A stretch of 64,000 bases of DNA from Cellulomonas sp. KRMCY2 (GTDB lineage Bacteria > Actinomycetota > Actinomycetes > Actinomycetales > Cellulomonadaceae): contig NZ_JAGF01000001.1 in assembly GCF_000526515.1 (NCBI RefSeq), forward strand, positions 2,542,001 through 2,606,000, given 5' to 3'. Both the position numbers and the translations under genes were made by a program. Numbering within the stretch: position 1 is the stretch's first letter; each line of letters begins with the position of its first letter. The notes beneath the pieces were generated by a model that had not been told where the DNA came from, ran no database searches, and worked only from the letters and a program-made list of their open reading frames with translations. This document shows positions 24,209 through 33,325 of this stretch, one piece after another.

Positions 24209-25161
24209 TGGCTCCCCGGATGCGGGTCATCACCGACAACGACTACGCCGGGGACCCGGACGGGCTGTTCCAGCTGGCCCACCTGCTGCTCTCGCCGTCG
24301 GTGGACGTGCGCGCCGTGATCGGCTCGCACCTGCGCGCCGAGGACCCGTTCGACCCGTCGCCGATCACCGCGACCAAGGCCCGGGCCGCGGCGGACGTCG
24401 TCGTCGACCTGCTCGGCCTGACCGGTCGGGTGACGACCCTCGAGGGCTCCAACACCGCCCTGGCCGACCGGTTCACCCCGATCCGGTCGGCGGCCGCCGA
24501 GGCGATCGTCGCCGAGGCCATGCGCGAGTCCGATCTGCCGCTGTACGTCACGCTCGGCGCCGGGCTGACCGAGCTGGCCAGCGCCTACCTGCTCGAGCCC
24601 CGCATCGCCGAGCGGCTCACCGCCGTGTGGATCGGCGGTCCGGAGCACCCCGGCCTGGCCGTGGCGCCGCCGCGGGCCGGCGGTCCGGAGGTCTCGGAGT
24701 ACAACCTGCGGATCGACGTCACGGCCGCGCAGGTCGTCTTCGACTCGCCGATCCCGCTGTGGCAGGTGCCGCGGGACGCCTACCGGCAGGCGATCATGAG
24801 CGTCGCCGAGCTGGAGACCCGGGTGCGTCCGCACGGCGCGATCGGCGAGCACCTCGTCGCCTCGCTCGAGGCCGTCAACAAGATGGCAGCGGGGCACGGG
24901 TTCGACTTCGGCGAGGTCTACATCCTCGGCGACAGCCCACTGGTGCTGCTCACGGCCCTGCAGTCCTCGTTCGAGCCCGATCCGTCCTCCAGCCGGTACG
25001 TCACCCTGTCGGCGCCGACGATCGACGACGACGGCCGGTACGTCGCGCGGCCGGACGGGCGCTGGATCCGCGTCTACACCCACCTGGACCTCCGTCTCAT
25101 GCTCGAGGACATGGTCGCCAAGCTGGCGAGGCACGCCGCCGCCCCGAAGGAGCCTGCATGA
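24208..25161 (+). CDS. Nucleoside-hydrolase-like protein (glycan operon copy)
   Basis: This is a 317-residue cytosolic protein of the inosine-uridine nucleoside hydrolase fold. Family blocks are the N-terminal Asp cluster DNDYAGDPDGL, VIGSHLRAEDPF, WIGGPEHPGLA, EYNLRIDVTAAQVVF and the C-terminal ILGDSPLVLL, where the Asp corresponds to the last calcium-site Asp. The usual motif is DxDPGxDD; here the fourth Asp is displaced by a proline (D-x-D-x-x-G-D-P-D). The gene is translationally coupled to GH3 and GH78, which is an odd place for a nucleoside salvage enzyme. A paralogue sits at 39742. It may cleave an N- or O-linked pentofuranoside other than a nucleoside. Confidence 0.85.
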   Translation: MAPRMRVITDNDYAGDPDGLFQLAHLLLSPSVDVRAVIGSHLRAEDPFDPSPITATKARAAADVVVDLLGLTGRVTTLEGSNTALADRFTPIRSAAAEAIVAEAMRESDLPLYVTLGAGLTELASAYLLEPRIAERLTAVWIGGPEHPGLAVAPPRAGGPEVSEYNLRIDVTAAQVVFDSPIPLWQVPRDAYRQAIMSVAELETRVRPHGAIGEHLVASLEAVNKMAAGHGFDFGEVYILGDSPLVLLTALQSSFEPDPSSSRYVTLSAPTIDDDGRYVARPDGRWIRVYTHLDLRLMLEDMVAKLARHAAAPKEPA

Positions 25162-28040
25162 CCGTCACCCGCATCACCGCGCTGTGGGCCGGCGACCGTG
25201 GTCGCCCGGCCTTCCTCGCGACGGGCAGCCCCACGCTGTCCTGGGCGGTCGACAGCGCGGTGGCGGGCTGGGAGCAGACCCGGGCGGAGCTCGCGCTGCG
25301 GCTCGACGGTGCGGTGAGCGCCGCCGTGGTGACCGGTCCGGTCGCGCAGAAGGTCGGCTGGCCGTTCGCCGCGCTCGGCCCGTACGCGACGGCCGAGATC
25401 CGGGTGCGGGTGCAGGGCGGCGGCGTGACGACCGGGGACCCGGCCGAGGCGCCGAGCGGGTGGAGCGCCTGGACCGAGCTGCGCACCGGCCCGCTCGGGT
25501 CGTCGGACTGGCGGGCGCCGTTCATCACCGTCGACCCGGCGCAGGGGTGGCCGGATCGGGCGACCGCCCGGTTCCGCACCGAGCTGACCGCCCCGACGGG
25601 TCTGGTCAGCGCGCTGCTCTCGGTCACCGCCCACGGCGTCCTCGAGGCGAGCCTCGCCGGGGTGCGGGTCGGCGACGAGGAGCTCGCCCCGGGCTGGACC
25701 GCCTACCGCGACGTGCTGACCTTCGCCACGCACGACGTCACGGCCCAGCTGGTCGCCGCCGGTGACGGACCGGTGGTGCTCGGCGCCACCGTGGCCGAGG
25801 GCTGGTACGGCGAGCGCTTCGGGTTCGACGGCAGCTTCGCCCGTGCCTATCTCGGGCCCGTCGCGCTCGCGGCGCAGCTGCGCCTGGTCGACGCCGACGG
25901 CCAGGTCACCTGGGTGACCACCGGACCCGGCTGGACCGCGACCACCGTCGGGCCGGTCACGTCGGCGAGCATCTACCAGGGCGAGGACGTCGACGCCCGC
26001 CTGGCCGACGATGCGCTCCTGACGCCGGGCTCGGCGCTTCCGGACGCCCGCCCGGCCGTGCTGCTCGACGGCGTCCTGGGCGACGACCCGGTCGCCGCGG
26101 ACCTGCTGCGCGTCGAGCGGCTCGTGCCGGCCGCCGCCCCACCGGTACGGGTCGTCGAGACCGTCGCGGTGCGTGAGGTGCTCACGGCGCCGTCGGGTGC
26201 GACCCTGCTCGACTTCGGCCAGAACCTCGTCGGCCGGCTGCGTCTGCGGGTGGACGGCCCGGCGGGGACGACGATCACCGTCCGGCACGCCGAGGTGCTC
26301 GAGCACGGCGAGCTCGGCGTGCGTCCGCTGCGGTTCGCGAAGGCGACCGACCACCTCACCCTGGCCGGCGACGGTGCGCTGGACTGGCACCCGCGGTTCA
26401 CCTTCCACGGCTTCCGCTACGCCGAGGTGAGCGGCTGGCCGGGCACCCTCGACCCGGCGGCCGTGGTCGCCGAGGTGATCCACACCGACCTGGTCCGCAC
26501 CGGGCACCTGCGCACGGGTCACCCGAAGCTCGACCAGCTCCACCGCAACGTGGTCTGGGGCCTGCGCGGCAACGTCGTGTCCCTGCCGACGGACTGCCCG
26601 CAGCGGGACGAGCGACTGGGCTGGACCGGTGACATCCAGGTCTTCACCCCGACGGCTGCCTACCTCTACGACATGTCGGCGTTCCTCGGTTCGTGGCTGC
26701 GGGACCTCGCGGCCGAGCAGTGCCGCGACGGCGCCGTGCCGCTCGTGGTGCCCAACCCGCTGCGGCAGTCCGCGACCGCGAACGCGGCCTGGGGAGACGC
26801 GGCCGCCCTCGTGCCGGACGCGCTGTTCGACCAGTACGGCGACGCGGGCGCACTGGCCGCGGCCTACCCCAGCATGCGGGCCTGGGTGCAGCAGGTCCGG
26901 GAGCTGGCCGGGGACGACGACCTGTGGACCGGCGGCATGCAGCTCGGCGACTGGCTGGACCCGTCCGCAGCGCCGGACGAGCCGTGGGCGGCCAAGACCG
27001 ACGGCGACATCGTCGCCAGTGCCTACTACCACCGGTCGGTCGTCGCCCTGGCCCGGGCCGCTCGTGTGCTCGGCCATGACCGGGAGGCGGCCCAGGACGA
27101 GGTGCTCGCCGAGCGGATCCGCGACGCCTTCGTCACGCGGTTCGTCACACCGGGCGGCCTGATGTCCAGCGATGCCCACACCGCCTACGGACTCGCGATC
27201 GGGTTCGACCTCGTCGCCGACCCTGCTCTGCGCCAACGCCTCGGGGATCGGCTCGCCGAGCTGGTCCGCGCCTTCGGCTACCGGATCAGGACGGGCTTCG
27301 TCGGCACCCCGCTCATCACCGGCGCGCTCCAGGCGACCGGTCACCTGGACGTGGCCTACCGGCTGCTGCTCGAGGAAGGCCTGCCGTCCTGGCTCTACCC
27401 GGTGACGATGGGCGCCACCACCGTCTGGGAGCGCTGGGACTCGATGCTGCCGGACGGCACGATCAACCCCGGGGAGATGACGTCGTTCAACCACTACGCC
27501 CTGGGCGCGGTGGCGGACTGGCTGCACCGGTCGATCGGCGGGATCTCCCCGGCCGAGCCGGGTGCCCGGGTGGTCGACGTGCGACCGGTCCCGGGCGGCG
27601 GCCTGACGGACGTCAGCGCGTCGCTCGACACCGGGTACGGCGTGCTCGCGGTCCACTGGACCGTCCATGACGGGACGTTCACCCTGCGCCTGCGGGTGCC
27701 GGCGAACATGCGGGCGCGGGTCGCGCTGCCCGACGGCGGGTTCGCGGAGGTGGGCTCGGGGGAGCGCACGTGGACCTGTGCGCTGCCGGTGCTGCCGGTG
27801 CCGCCGGTGCCGCCGAACGAGCCGTGGTCGCTGGACACCACGCTCGCGCGCTTCATGGACGACGACGTCGCCCGTGCGGCCCTGCTCGCCGCCTGTGCAC
27901 AGGTCGGCTTCTCGTTCGCCCAGGGGTGGACGTCGCAGGGTCGGTGGCGCAGCGACACCACCGTGCGCCAGATGCTCATGCTCCTGACGCACGAGCAGAT
28001 CGCCGACCTGGACCGTGCGGTGGCGGCGCTCAACGGCTGA
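25158..28040 (+). CDS. GH78 alpha-L-rhamnosidase
   Basis: This is a 960-residue cytosolic enzyme that removes terminal alpha-L-rhamnose. The N-terminal beta domains contain GWSAWTELRTGPLGSSDWRA and SIYQGEDVDARL, then LLDFGQNLVGRL. The (alpha/alpha)6 catalytic domain has DCPQRDERLGWTGDIQVF at about residues 478-495 with the acid Glu in DERLGW, and TTVWERWDS and GEMTSFNHYALG near the sugar site. The length fits the family. After the usual C-terminal beta domain a proline-rich linker (LPVLPVPPVPP) leads to a short helical tail of about 75 residues. The start overlaps the previous stop (ATGA). Substrates could be rhamnogalacturonan pieces or plant rhamnosides. Confidence 0.95.
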   Translation: MTVTRITALWAGDRGRPAFLATGSPTLSWAVDSAVAGWEQTRAELALRLDGAVSAAVVTGPVAQKVGWPFAALGPYATAEIRVRVQGGGVTTGDPAEAPSGWSAWTELRTGPLGSSDWRAPFITVDPAQGWPDRATARFRTELTAPTGLVSALLSVTAHGVLEASLAGVRVGDEELAPGWTAYRDVLTFATHDVTAQLVAAGDGPVVLGATVAEGWYGERFGFDGSFARAYLGPVALAAQLRLVDADGQVTWVTTGPGWTATTVGPVTSASIYQGEDVDARLADDALLTPGSALPDARPAVLLDGVLGDDPVAADLLRVERLVPAAAPPVRVVETVAVREVLTAPSGATLLDFGQNLVGRLRLRVDGPAGTTITVRHAEVLEHGELGVRPLRFAKATDHLTLAGDGALDWHPRFTFHGFRYAEVSGWPGTLDPAAVVAEVIHTDLVRTGHLRTGHPKLDQLHRNVVWGLRGNVVSLPTDCPQRDERLGWTGDIQVFTPTAAYLYDMSAFLGSWLRDLAAEQCRDGAVPLVVPNPLRQSATANAAWGDAAALVPDALFDQYGDAGALAAAYPSMRAWVQQVRELAGDDDLWTGGMQLGDWLDPSAAPDEPWAAKTDGDIVASAYYHRSVVALARAARVLGHDREAAQDEVLAERIRDAFVTRFVTPGGLMSSDAHTAYGLAIGFDLVADPALRQRLGDRLAELVRAFGYRIRTGFVGTPLITGALQATGHLDVAYRLLLEEGLPSWLYPVTMGATTVWERWDSMLPDGTINPGEMTSFNHYALGAVADWLHRSIGGISPAEPGARVVDVRPVPGGGLTDVSASLDTGYGVLAVHWTVHDGTFTLRLRVPANMRARVALPDGGFAEVGSGERTWTCALPVLPVPPVPPNEPWSLDTTLARFMDDDVARAALLAACAQVGFSFAQGWTSQGRWRSDTTVRQMLMLLTHEQIADLDRAVAALNG

Positions 28041-28049
28041 GCGCCGGGT

Positions 28050-28442
28050 TCACACGGCGAACGGCACTCCGCAACGCAGCACGACGTTGGCGTATGCGGT
28101 GTCCTCACCCGTGCGGATCACCAGCTGGGAGCGGCCGACCATCGCCTTGAGCTCGTCGTGCGGCAGCCGCTGCGCCGGGGCGGACAGGCGCGTGTCGACC
28201 CAGCCGCCGGCGGGCCAGTCGTCCGCCGGGGCCGAGACCCACGCGTGCTCGACGACGATCTCGGCGAGCAGCGCGTCGAGCACGTCGGTGAACCGGGGCA
28301 GGCCGAAGACGATCGCGAGGTCGACCACAGGCACGTGCGCCGGCACCGGCAGCCCGGCGTCGGCGACGACGACGAGGTCCGTGTGGCCCAGACGTGCCAG
28401 ATGGCCGGACAGCGGGGCGTTGATGATCCCGGTGCGCTTCAT
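28050..28442 (-). CDS. rbsD: D-ribose pyranase RbsD
   Basis: This 130-residue cytosolic enzyme interconverts the pyranose and furanose forms of D-ribose so that ribokinase can use it. The catalytic His is residue 20 in SGHLARLGHTD. DLAIVFGLPRF and the C-terminal NVVLRCGVPF block are standard. It lies directly after rbsK with a 4-base ATGA overlap and converges on the GH78 gene 9 bases away. No ribose importer is in this small operon. The two nucleoside-hydrolase-like genes nearby could supply free ribose, which would explain the pair here. Confidence 0.95.
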   Translation of the reverse strand: MKRTGIINAPLSGHLARLGHTDLVVVADAGLPVPAHVPVVDLAIVFGLPRFTDVLDALLAEIVVEHAWVSAPADDWPAGGWVDTRLSAPAQRLPHDELKAMVGRSQLVIRTGEDTAYANVVLRCGVPFAV

Positions 28443-29380
28443 GGCAGAGGGTCGTCCTTCCAGGGGTAGGACGCCTGGGCACCCAGGCGTTGGACCGAGT
28501 ACGCCGCGACGCGGGTCGCGATGACGGCGGCGTCGCGCAGGGTGGCACCCCGCGCGAGGTGGGTGGCGAGCGCGCCGACGAACGCGTCACCCGCGCCGGT
28601 CGTGTCCCGCGGGGTGACGGTCCGCGCAGGCTCCGACCAGCTCCCGTCGGCCTCGACGCCGACGACGCCCGCCGCACCGAGCGTGACGAGCACACTGGGC
28701 ACGCCGAGCGCGTGGAGCCGCGCGGCCCTGGTCAGGGCGCCGTCACCCAGGGCGTCGGGGTCGCCCGTCAGGGGTGCGAGGTCGGCGCCGTGGTCGACGG
28801 CGGTCAGGACGATCGCGAGCTCGTGCTCGTTGACGACGAGCGGGTCCGCCAGGCGCAGGGTCGCCAGCGGCAGCGTGCAGGCCGGCGCGACGTTGAGCAC
28901 CACACGCACACCCGCCGCGGCGGCGACCTCGGCGGCCCGGGCCACGGCGTCGAGCGGGATCTCGGCCTGGAGCACGCACACCGCCGCGGCGCCGATCGTC
29001 CCGGCCGCGGCGTCGACCCGCTCGGTGGTCACCGAGGCGTTGGCGCCGGCCACCACCACGATGGTGTTCTCGCCGTCGTCCGCCAGCGTGACGACCGCCA
29101 GGCCGGTGGGGCCGGGGTGCACCGCGACCGCAGCCAGGTCGACGTCGGCAGCCCGCAGCTCGGCCAGGGCGGTGGCGGCCGTCGCGTCGTCACCGACTGC
29201 GCCGACCATGGCGGTGACGGCTCCCAGGCGAGCGGCGGCGACCGCCTGGTTGGCACCTTTGCCCCCCGCGAAGTGTGCGCCCGAGCCCCCGAGCAGGGTC
29301 TCGCCGGGCAGGGGGTGGCGCGGGACCGTGAGCACGAGGTCGACGTTGATCGACCCCACGACGACGACGTCGTACCGCAT
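28439..29380 (-). CDS. rbsK: Ribokinase RbsK
   Basis: This PfkB-family sugar kinase of 313 residues phosphorylates ribose with ATP. The first signature is HFAGGKGANQAVAAARLG at about residue 38 and the second is DTTGAGDAFVGAL at about residue 258, containing the catalytic Asp. The N-terminus VVVGSINVDLVL is typical. The ATG is followed by rbsD with an overlapping stop-start. The gene is divergent from the FGGY kinase operon, and the roughly 105-base gap between them holds that operon's promoter and operator. The PfkB family also includes deoxyribose and other pentose kinases, so ribose is the likely but not proven substrate. Confidence 0.94.
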   Translation of the reverse strand: MRYDVVVVGSINVDLVLTVPRHPLPGETLLGGSGAHFAGGKGANQAVAAARLGAVTAMVGAVGDDATAATALAELRAADVDLAAVAVHPGPTGLAVVTLADDGENTIVVVAGANASVTTERVDAAAGTIGAAAVCVLQAEIPLDAVARAAEVAAAAGVRVVLNVAPACTLPLATLRLADPLVVNEHELAIVLTAVDHGADLAPLTGDPDALGDGALTRAARLHALGVPSVLVTLGAAGVVGVEADGSWSEPARTVTPRDTTGAGDAFVGALATHLARGATLRDAAVIATRVAAYSVQRLGAQASYPWKDDPLP

Positions 29381-29410
29381 CAGCGATCTCCTTCGACCGG
29401 GCAGGGGTGG

Positions 29411-29439
29411 TTGACATCCGGCGCCAGTCTACTTACGGT
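29411..29439 (+). promoter_or_regulatory. Promoter of the FGGY kinase / importer operon
   Basis: TTGACA (29411-29416), a perfect -35, is followed after 17 bases by TACGGT (29434-29439), a TANNNT -10. Transcription would start at about 29446, just before the inverted repeat at 29450-29465. This supports the downstream GTG at 29487 as the kinase start, because an ATG at 29463 would lie only about 17 bases into the mRNA with no ribosome site. Confidence 0.7.
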
Positions 29440-29449
29440 GAGCCCAGTT

Positions 29450-29465
29450 CATTCAAGTCAGAATG
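29450..29465. promoter_or_regulatory. Operator candidate CATTC-N6-GAATG (site 1)
   Basis: CATTCAAGTCAGAATG is an inverted repeat with 5-base arms, placed 10 bases after the -10 element. A second site of the same form, CATTCATTGACGAATG, lies 9 bases after the -10 of the operon at 39742. The LacI gene at 38480-39514 lies between the two operons and is the obvious candidate to bind both. Confidence 0.6.
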
Positions 29466-29486
29466 CATATTCAAGGACGGTCGACG

Positions 29487-30992
29487 GTGATCGCTGGACC
29501 CGGTACGGAGCACGCTGCCGCAGGGCTGCTGCTCACCGTCGACCAGGGCACCACCAACACCAAGGCCCTGCTCGTCGACCCGGCCTCCGGGACCGTCCTG
29601 TCCACCGGCTCGCGCCCGGTCGGGATCACGTTCCCGGCCCCGGGCTGGGTCGAGCAGGACGCCACCCAGCTGTGGGACGCGACAGTCGAGGCCATCGGCA
29701 GCTGCCTGGCCCGGGTGCCCGACGCCCGGCCCGTGGGTCTGTCGATCTCCAACCAGCGCGAGTCCGTCGTGGCCTGGAGCCGCACCACGGGTGAGCCGCT
29801 CGGACCCGTGCTCGGCTGGCAGGACGCGCGCACCGCCGAGGCGTGCGGACGGCTCGCGCACGCAGCCGACGAGGTCAGGGCCCGCACGGGGTTGTCCCTC
29901 GACCCGATGTTCTCGGCGCCCAAGATGCGCTGGCTGCTCGACGCCGCGATCGAGGGCGGCGCCGCACCGCAGGACGTCTGCCTCGGCACCGTCGACTCCT
30001 GGCTCGTGCACCGGCTGACCGGGGAGCACCTCGTCGAGGCGGGCAACGCCTCGCGCACGCTCCTGCTCGACCTGCGCTCGCTCGACTGGCACGAGGCCCT
30101 GCTCGACCTCTTCGGCATCCCGGCCTCGGCGCTGGGCCAGGTCCGTCGCTCGGACGCGGGCTTCGGCACCACCCGCGCACAGGGCCCCGTGCCGGCGGGA
30201 GTGCCGGTCGTCGCCGTGCTGGCCGACTCGCACGCCGCGCTCTACCACCACGGATGCACCGCGCCGGGCACCGGCAAGGCGACCTACGGAACGGGCTCGT
30301 CCGTCATGACGCCGTGCACCACTCCCGACGCCGCCCCCGCGGGCATCGCCACCACGCTGGCCTGGCTGACCGACGCGCCCACGTACGCCCGCGAGGGCAA
30401 CATCGTCGCGAGCGGCTCGGCGCTGGACTGGATGGCCCGGACGCTCGGCGTGCCCGAGGGCACCTCGGGCGGTGCCTACCTCACGGCGCTGGCCCGCGGG
30501 TTGCCGGACGCCGGAGGCGTCTGCTTCGTGCCCGCGTTCTCCGGGCTCGGCGCCCCCTACTGGGACCGCTCGGCGATCGGGCTGCTCAGTGGCGTCACGG
30601 GCGGGACGTCGCGCGGCCACCTGGCCATGGCGGCCCTCGAGGCCGTCGCGCACCAGGTCGCGGACGTCGTCGAGGCGATCGAGCAGGACGGCTCCGCGCG
30701 GATCGATGTGCTGCACGCCGACGGCGGTGCGACAGCCTCGGACGTGCTCATGGGTCTGCAGGCCGACCTGCTGGGCCGCGCCGTGCTGGTCGCCGACGCC
30801 CCCGAGGCCTCGGCGCTGGGCGCCGCGGCGCTGGCCGCGCGCACCCTCGGCCTGCCGGTCGCAGCCCCGGTGCCCGGCACCCCGGTGGCGCCGCGGCTCG
30901 CGGCCGCCGACCGGACCGCCCGGCGCCATGCGTGGGCGGGCGCAGTCGCTCGATCGCGCGGACAGGTGCCGCCCCACCGCGCGCCGGGGTGA
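29487..30992 (+). CDS. FGGY-family pentulose/sugar kinase (candidate D-apulose kinase)
   Basis: This 501-residue cytosolic kinase transfers phosphate from ATP to a sugar or polyol. The first domain starts LLLTVDQGTTNTKALLVD and contains SNQRESVVAW and WQDARTAEA; the base Asp is in LADSHAALYHHG; the second domain has YGTGSSVMTP and LHADGGATASDVLM. It is closest in look to glycerol kinase, but the context (RbsABC-type importer, aldose isomerase, split transketolase) points to a ketopentose. In the published D-apiose pathway an FGGY kinase phosphorylates apulose next to exactly these genes. A GTG at 29487 with AAGGA upstream is used; an ATG at 29463 is possible. Confidence 0.88.
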   Translation: MIAGPGTEHAAAGLLLTVDQGTTNTKALLVDPASGTVLSTGSRPVGITFPAPGWVEQDATQLWDATVEAIGSCLARVPDARPVGLSISNQRESVVAWSRTTGEPLGPVLGWQDARTAEACGRLAHAADEVRARTGLSLDPMFSAPKMRWLLDAAIEGGAAPQDVCLGTVDSWLVHRLTGEHLVEAGNASRTLLLDLRSLDWHEALLDLFGIPASALGQVRRSDAGFGTTRAQGPVPAGVPVVAVLADSHAALYHHGCTAPGTGKATYGTGSSVMTPCTTPDAAPAGIATTLAWLTDAPTYAREGNIVASGSALDWMARTLGVPEGTSGGAYLTALARGLPDAGGVCFVPAFSGLGAPYWDRSAIGLLSGVTGGTSRGHLAMAALEAVAHQVADVVEAIEQDGSARIDVLHADGGATASDVLMGLQADLLGRAVLVADAPEASALGAAALAARTLGLPVAAPVPGTPVAPRLAAADRTARRHAWAGAVARSRGQVPPHRAPG

Positions 30993-31092
30993 GACCCACC
31001 CACCTCCACACTGCGGCTGCCCGGATCACGGCGCACCCGCACCGACGGACCCGGGCCCGGCCCGGACTGCTACCTCGAAGGAGAGGAAACCG

Positions 31093-31758
31093 ATGACGAC
31101 GACGGCCCCCACTCGCGTGCCGATGTGGCGACGGCCCCGGGCGATCGGCGGTGTCCTGACCGTCGCGGTGCTGGCCGCCGCCGTCGCAAGCACCACGTTC
31201 GTCCCCACCGGGAGCCAGGCCGTCGCGGCCGACACCGCCGTCGAGTTCGCCGAGCTCAACTACGGCACGGTCGTGGTCCCGACCATCGTCGACGCCGCGC
31301 AGCCGGCCGCCGACCTGCTCACGGCGATCGTCGCCGACCCCGACGCCGCAGGCGAGGAGTTCGGCAGCCGTGAGGACGCGACCAAGCCCTACAGCTTCGC
31401 CGTCGAGGCGACCGGCATCGTCACGGAGGGTGAGTTCGGCGAGGTCGGCCTGGACGTCGCGGGGCTGCCGGCCGGGCTGACCCTCGGCGTGGCCATCCCG
31501 CCGCTCGGCTCGTCCACAGCCGTCCGCGACGCGGGTGCCGACCTGTCGTTCGGCGACTTCGTCAACCAGACCGAGTACCAGAACGTCGCGATCGAGCTCA
31601 ACAAGAAGGTCGTCGAGACGGTCTTCCCCGAGCTGGACCTGGCGTCGATGATCGGTCAGGAGATCACCGTGGTCGGCGCGTTCACCTGGGTCTCGGACAC
31701 CGGCGGTGACATCGACCACGTCTCGGTGGTCCCCGTGCAGGTCGAGGTCACCCCGTGA
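31093..31758 (+). CDS. DUF2291 family membrane-anchored protein
   Basis: This is a 221-residue protein with one N-terminal membrane span (GVLTVAVLAAAVASTTFVP), so most of it lies outside the membrane. The conserved block AVRDAGADLSFGDFVNQTEY followed by NVAIELNKKVVE identifies DUF2291, a family almost always found beside RbsABC-like importers and of unknown function. Many relatives are lipoproteins; here no lipobox Cys is seen, so it is held by its uncleaved span. GAGAGGAAA precedes the ATG. Its stop overlaps the ATPase start (GTGA), tying it to the importer. A role in transporter assembly or sugar capture is plausible but unproven. Confidence 0.85.
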   Translation: MTTTAPTRVPMWRRPRAIGGVLTVAVLAAAVASTTFVPTGSQAVAADTAVEFAELNYGTVVVPTIVDAAQPAADLLTAIVADPDAAGEEFGSREDATKPYSFAVEATGIVTEGEFGEVGLDVAGLPAGLTLGVAIPPLGSSTAVRDAGADLSFGDFVNQTEYQNVAIELNKKVVETVFPELDLASMIGQEITVVGAFTWVSDTGGDIDHVSVVPVQVEVTP

Positions 31759-33323
31759 GCGCGCCCGAGGTGGGCGCCCCGGCCGGTGCGGCCGCGGACG
31801 TCGTCATGCGTGCGCGGGCCGTGACCAAGGTCTACGGCGGTACGTACGCGCTGCGCGGGGTCGACTTCGACGTCCCACGCGGTCACGTCACGGCGCTCAT
31901 CGGCGAGAACGGCGCCGGCAAGTCCACCCTCATGAAGATCCTCGCCGGGGTCGAGACACCGACCACGGGCACCATCGAGCTGGACGGGCGGCCGGTGGCA
32001 TTCCGCTCCCCGGCCGAGGCTGTCGCGCACGGGGTCGCGATCATCCACCAGGAGCTCAACCTCTGCCCCAACCTGTCCATCGCCGACAACATCTTCGTCG
32101 GCCGCGAGCAGACCCGTGGCGCGTTCGTGGACTTCGCGGCCCAGCGTCGCGCGGCCACCGAGCTGCTGGCGCACCTCGAGGAGCCGATCGATCCTGGCAT
32201 GCTGGTGGGCGACCTGCGGCTGGGCCAGCAGCAGCTCGTCGAGATCGCCCGCGCACTGAGCGAGGACGCGCGCGTGCTCATCATGGACGAGCCCACCTCG
32301 GCGCTCTCGGCGGTCGAGGTCGAGGTGCTGTTCCGGGTGATCCGCGAGCTCACCGCGCGCGGCGTCTCGATCATCTACATCTCGCACCACCTCGACGAGT
32401 GCCTGGCGATCGCGGACCGCGCGGTCGTCCTGCGCGACGGCGACGTCGTGGCGCAGGCCCCGATGGCGCAGGTCGACCTCGCGTGGATCGTCGCCCAGAT
32501 GGTCGGCCGCGAGGAGAGTGCGCTGTACGCGCCGATGGCGCACGACCCGGGCGAGCCGATCCTCGAGATCCGCGACCTCATCGTCGCTGACCCGGACGGC
32601 CCCGAGCGCCTCGCCGTGCGCGGTGTGAGCCTCACGGTCCACGCCGGTGAGGTCGTCGGGCTGTACGGGCTGATGGGTGCAGGGCGTACCGAGATGCTCG
32701 AGGCCATCGCCGGCCGCAACCCGGTCCTCGGCGGCTCGGTGGTGCTCGACGGTCGCGACCTGACCCGGGCGTCGATCCCGGAGCGGATCAGTGCCGGGCT
32801 CGTCCTGGTGCCCGAGGACCGCCAGCGCGACGGCCTGGTCCAGGCGCTGACGGTGGGTCGCAACATGTCGCTGGCCGCCGTGACGCGGTTCGCGAACGGG
32901 CTGTTCGTCCGGCGCGGTCAGGAGCGCGCGGCGGTCGACGAGACCTCGCGCCAGGTGCGCGTCAAGGGGGCCGGCCAGGACGCCCCGATCGGCTCGTTGT
33001 CCGGCGGCAACCAGCAGAAGGTCGTCATCGGCAAGGCCCTGCTCACCGAGCCCCGTGTCCTGGTGCTCGACGAGCCGACCCGCGGGATCGACGTCGGCGC
33101 CAAGGCCGACATCTTCGCGCTCATGGCGGCGCAGGCCCGGGCCGGGACCGGGGTGCTCTTCGCGACCTCCGAGGTCGGCGAGGTGCTGCACGCGTCCGAC
33201 CGGATCGTCGTCATGGCGCGCGGCCAGGTCGCGGCCGTGCTCGACCCGCGCCGGACCGACAGGGAACAGCTCATGGCGGCCTCGGACGTCTCGTCCGCCG
33301 CCCGGACCACGGACGAGGACTGA
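31755..33323 (+). CDS. ABC sugar importer ATPase, RbsA/XylG type
   Basis: This 522-residue protein holds two ATPase domains in tandem, as in all CUT2 sugar importers. The first has Walker A GENGAGKST, signature LRLGQQQLVEIARAL and Walker B LIMDEPTSAL. The second has the usual degenerate Walker A GLMGAGRTE with signature LSGGNQQKVVIGKAL and Walker B LVLDEPTRGID. It would power uptake of a pentose bound by the lipoprotein at 34475. A GTG start overlaps the previous stop. The permease follows 2 bases after the stop. Confidence 0.94.
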   Translation: MSAPEVGAPAGAAADVVMRARAVTKVYGGTYALRGVDFDVPRGHVTALIGENGAGKSTLMKILAGVETPTTGTIELDGRPVAFRSPAEAVAHGVAIIHQELNLCPNLSIADNIFVGREQTRGAFVDFAAQRRAATELLAHLEEPIDPGMLVGDLRLGQQQLVEIARALSEDARVLIMDEPTSALSAVEVEVLFRVIRELTARGVSIIYISHHLDECLAIADRAVVLRDGDVVAQAPMAQVDLAWIVAQMVGREESALYAPMAHDPGEPILEIRDLIVADPDGPERLAVRGVSLTVHAGEVVGLYGLMGAGRTEMLEAIAGRNPVLGGSVVLDGRDLTRASIPERISAGLVLVPEDRQRDGLVQALTVGRNMSLAAVTRFANGLFVRRGQERAAVDETSRQVRVKGAGQDAPIGSLSGGNQQKVVIGKALLTEPRVLVLDEPTRGIDVGAKADIFALMAAQARAGTGVLFATSEVGEVLHASDRIVVMARGQVAAVLDPRRTDREQLMAASDVSSAARTTDED

Positions 33324-33325
33324 AC

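Noticed and set aside
25074-27992. Open frame of 972 codons on the minus strand opposite GH78
   Set aside because: High-GC genes often leave long open frames on the opposite strand. The protein is Arg/Gly/Asp-rich with no motif, and the plus strand has a complete GH78 with catalytic residues.
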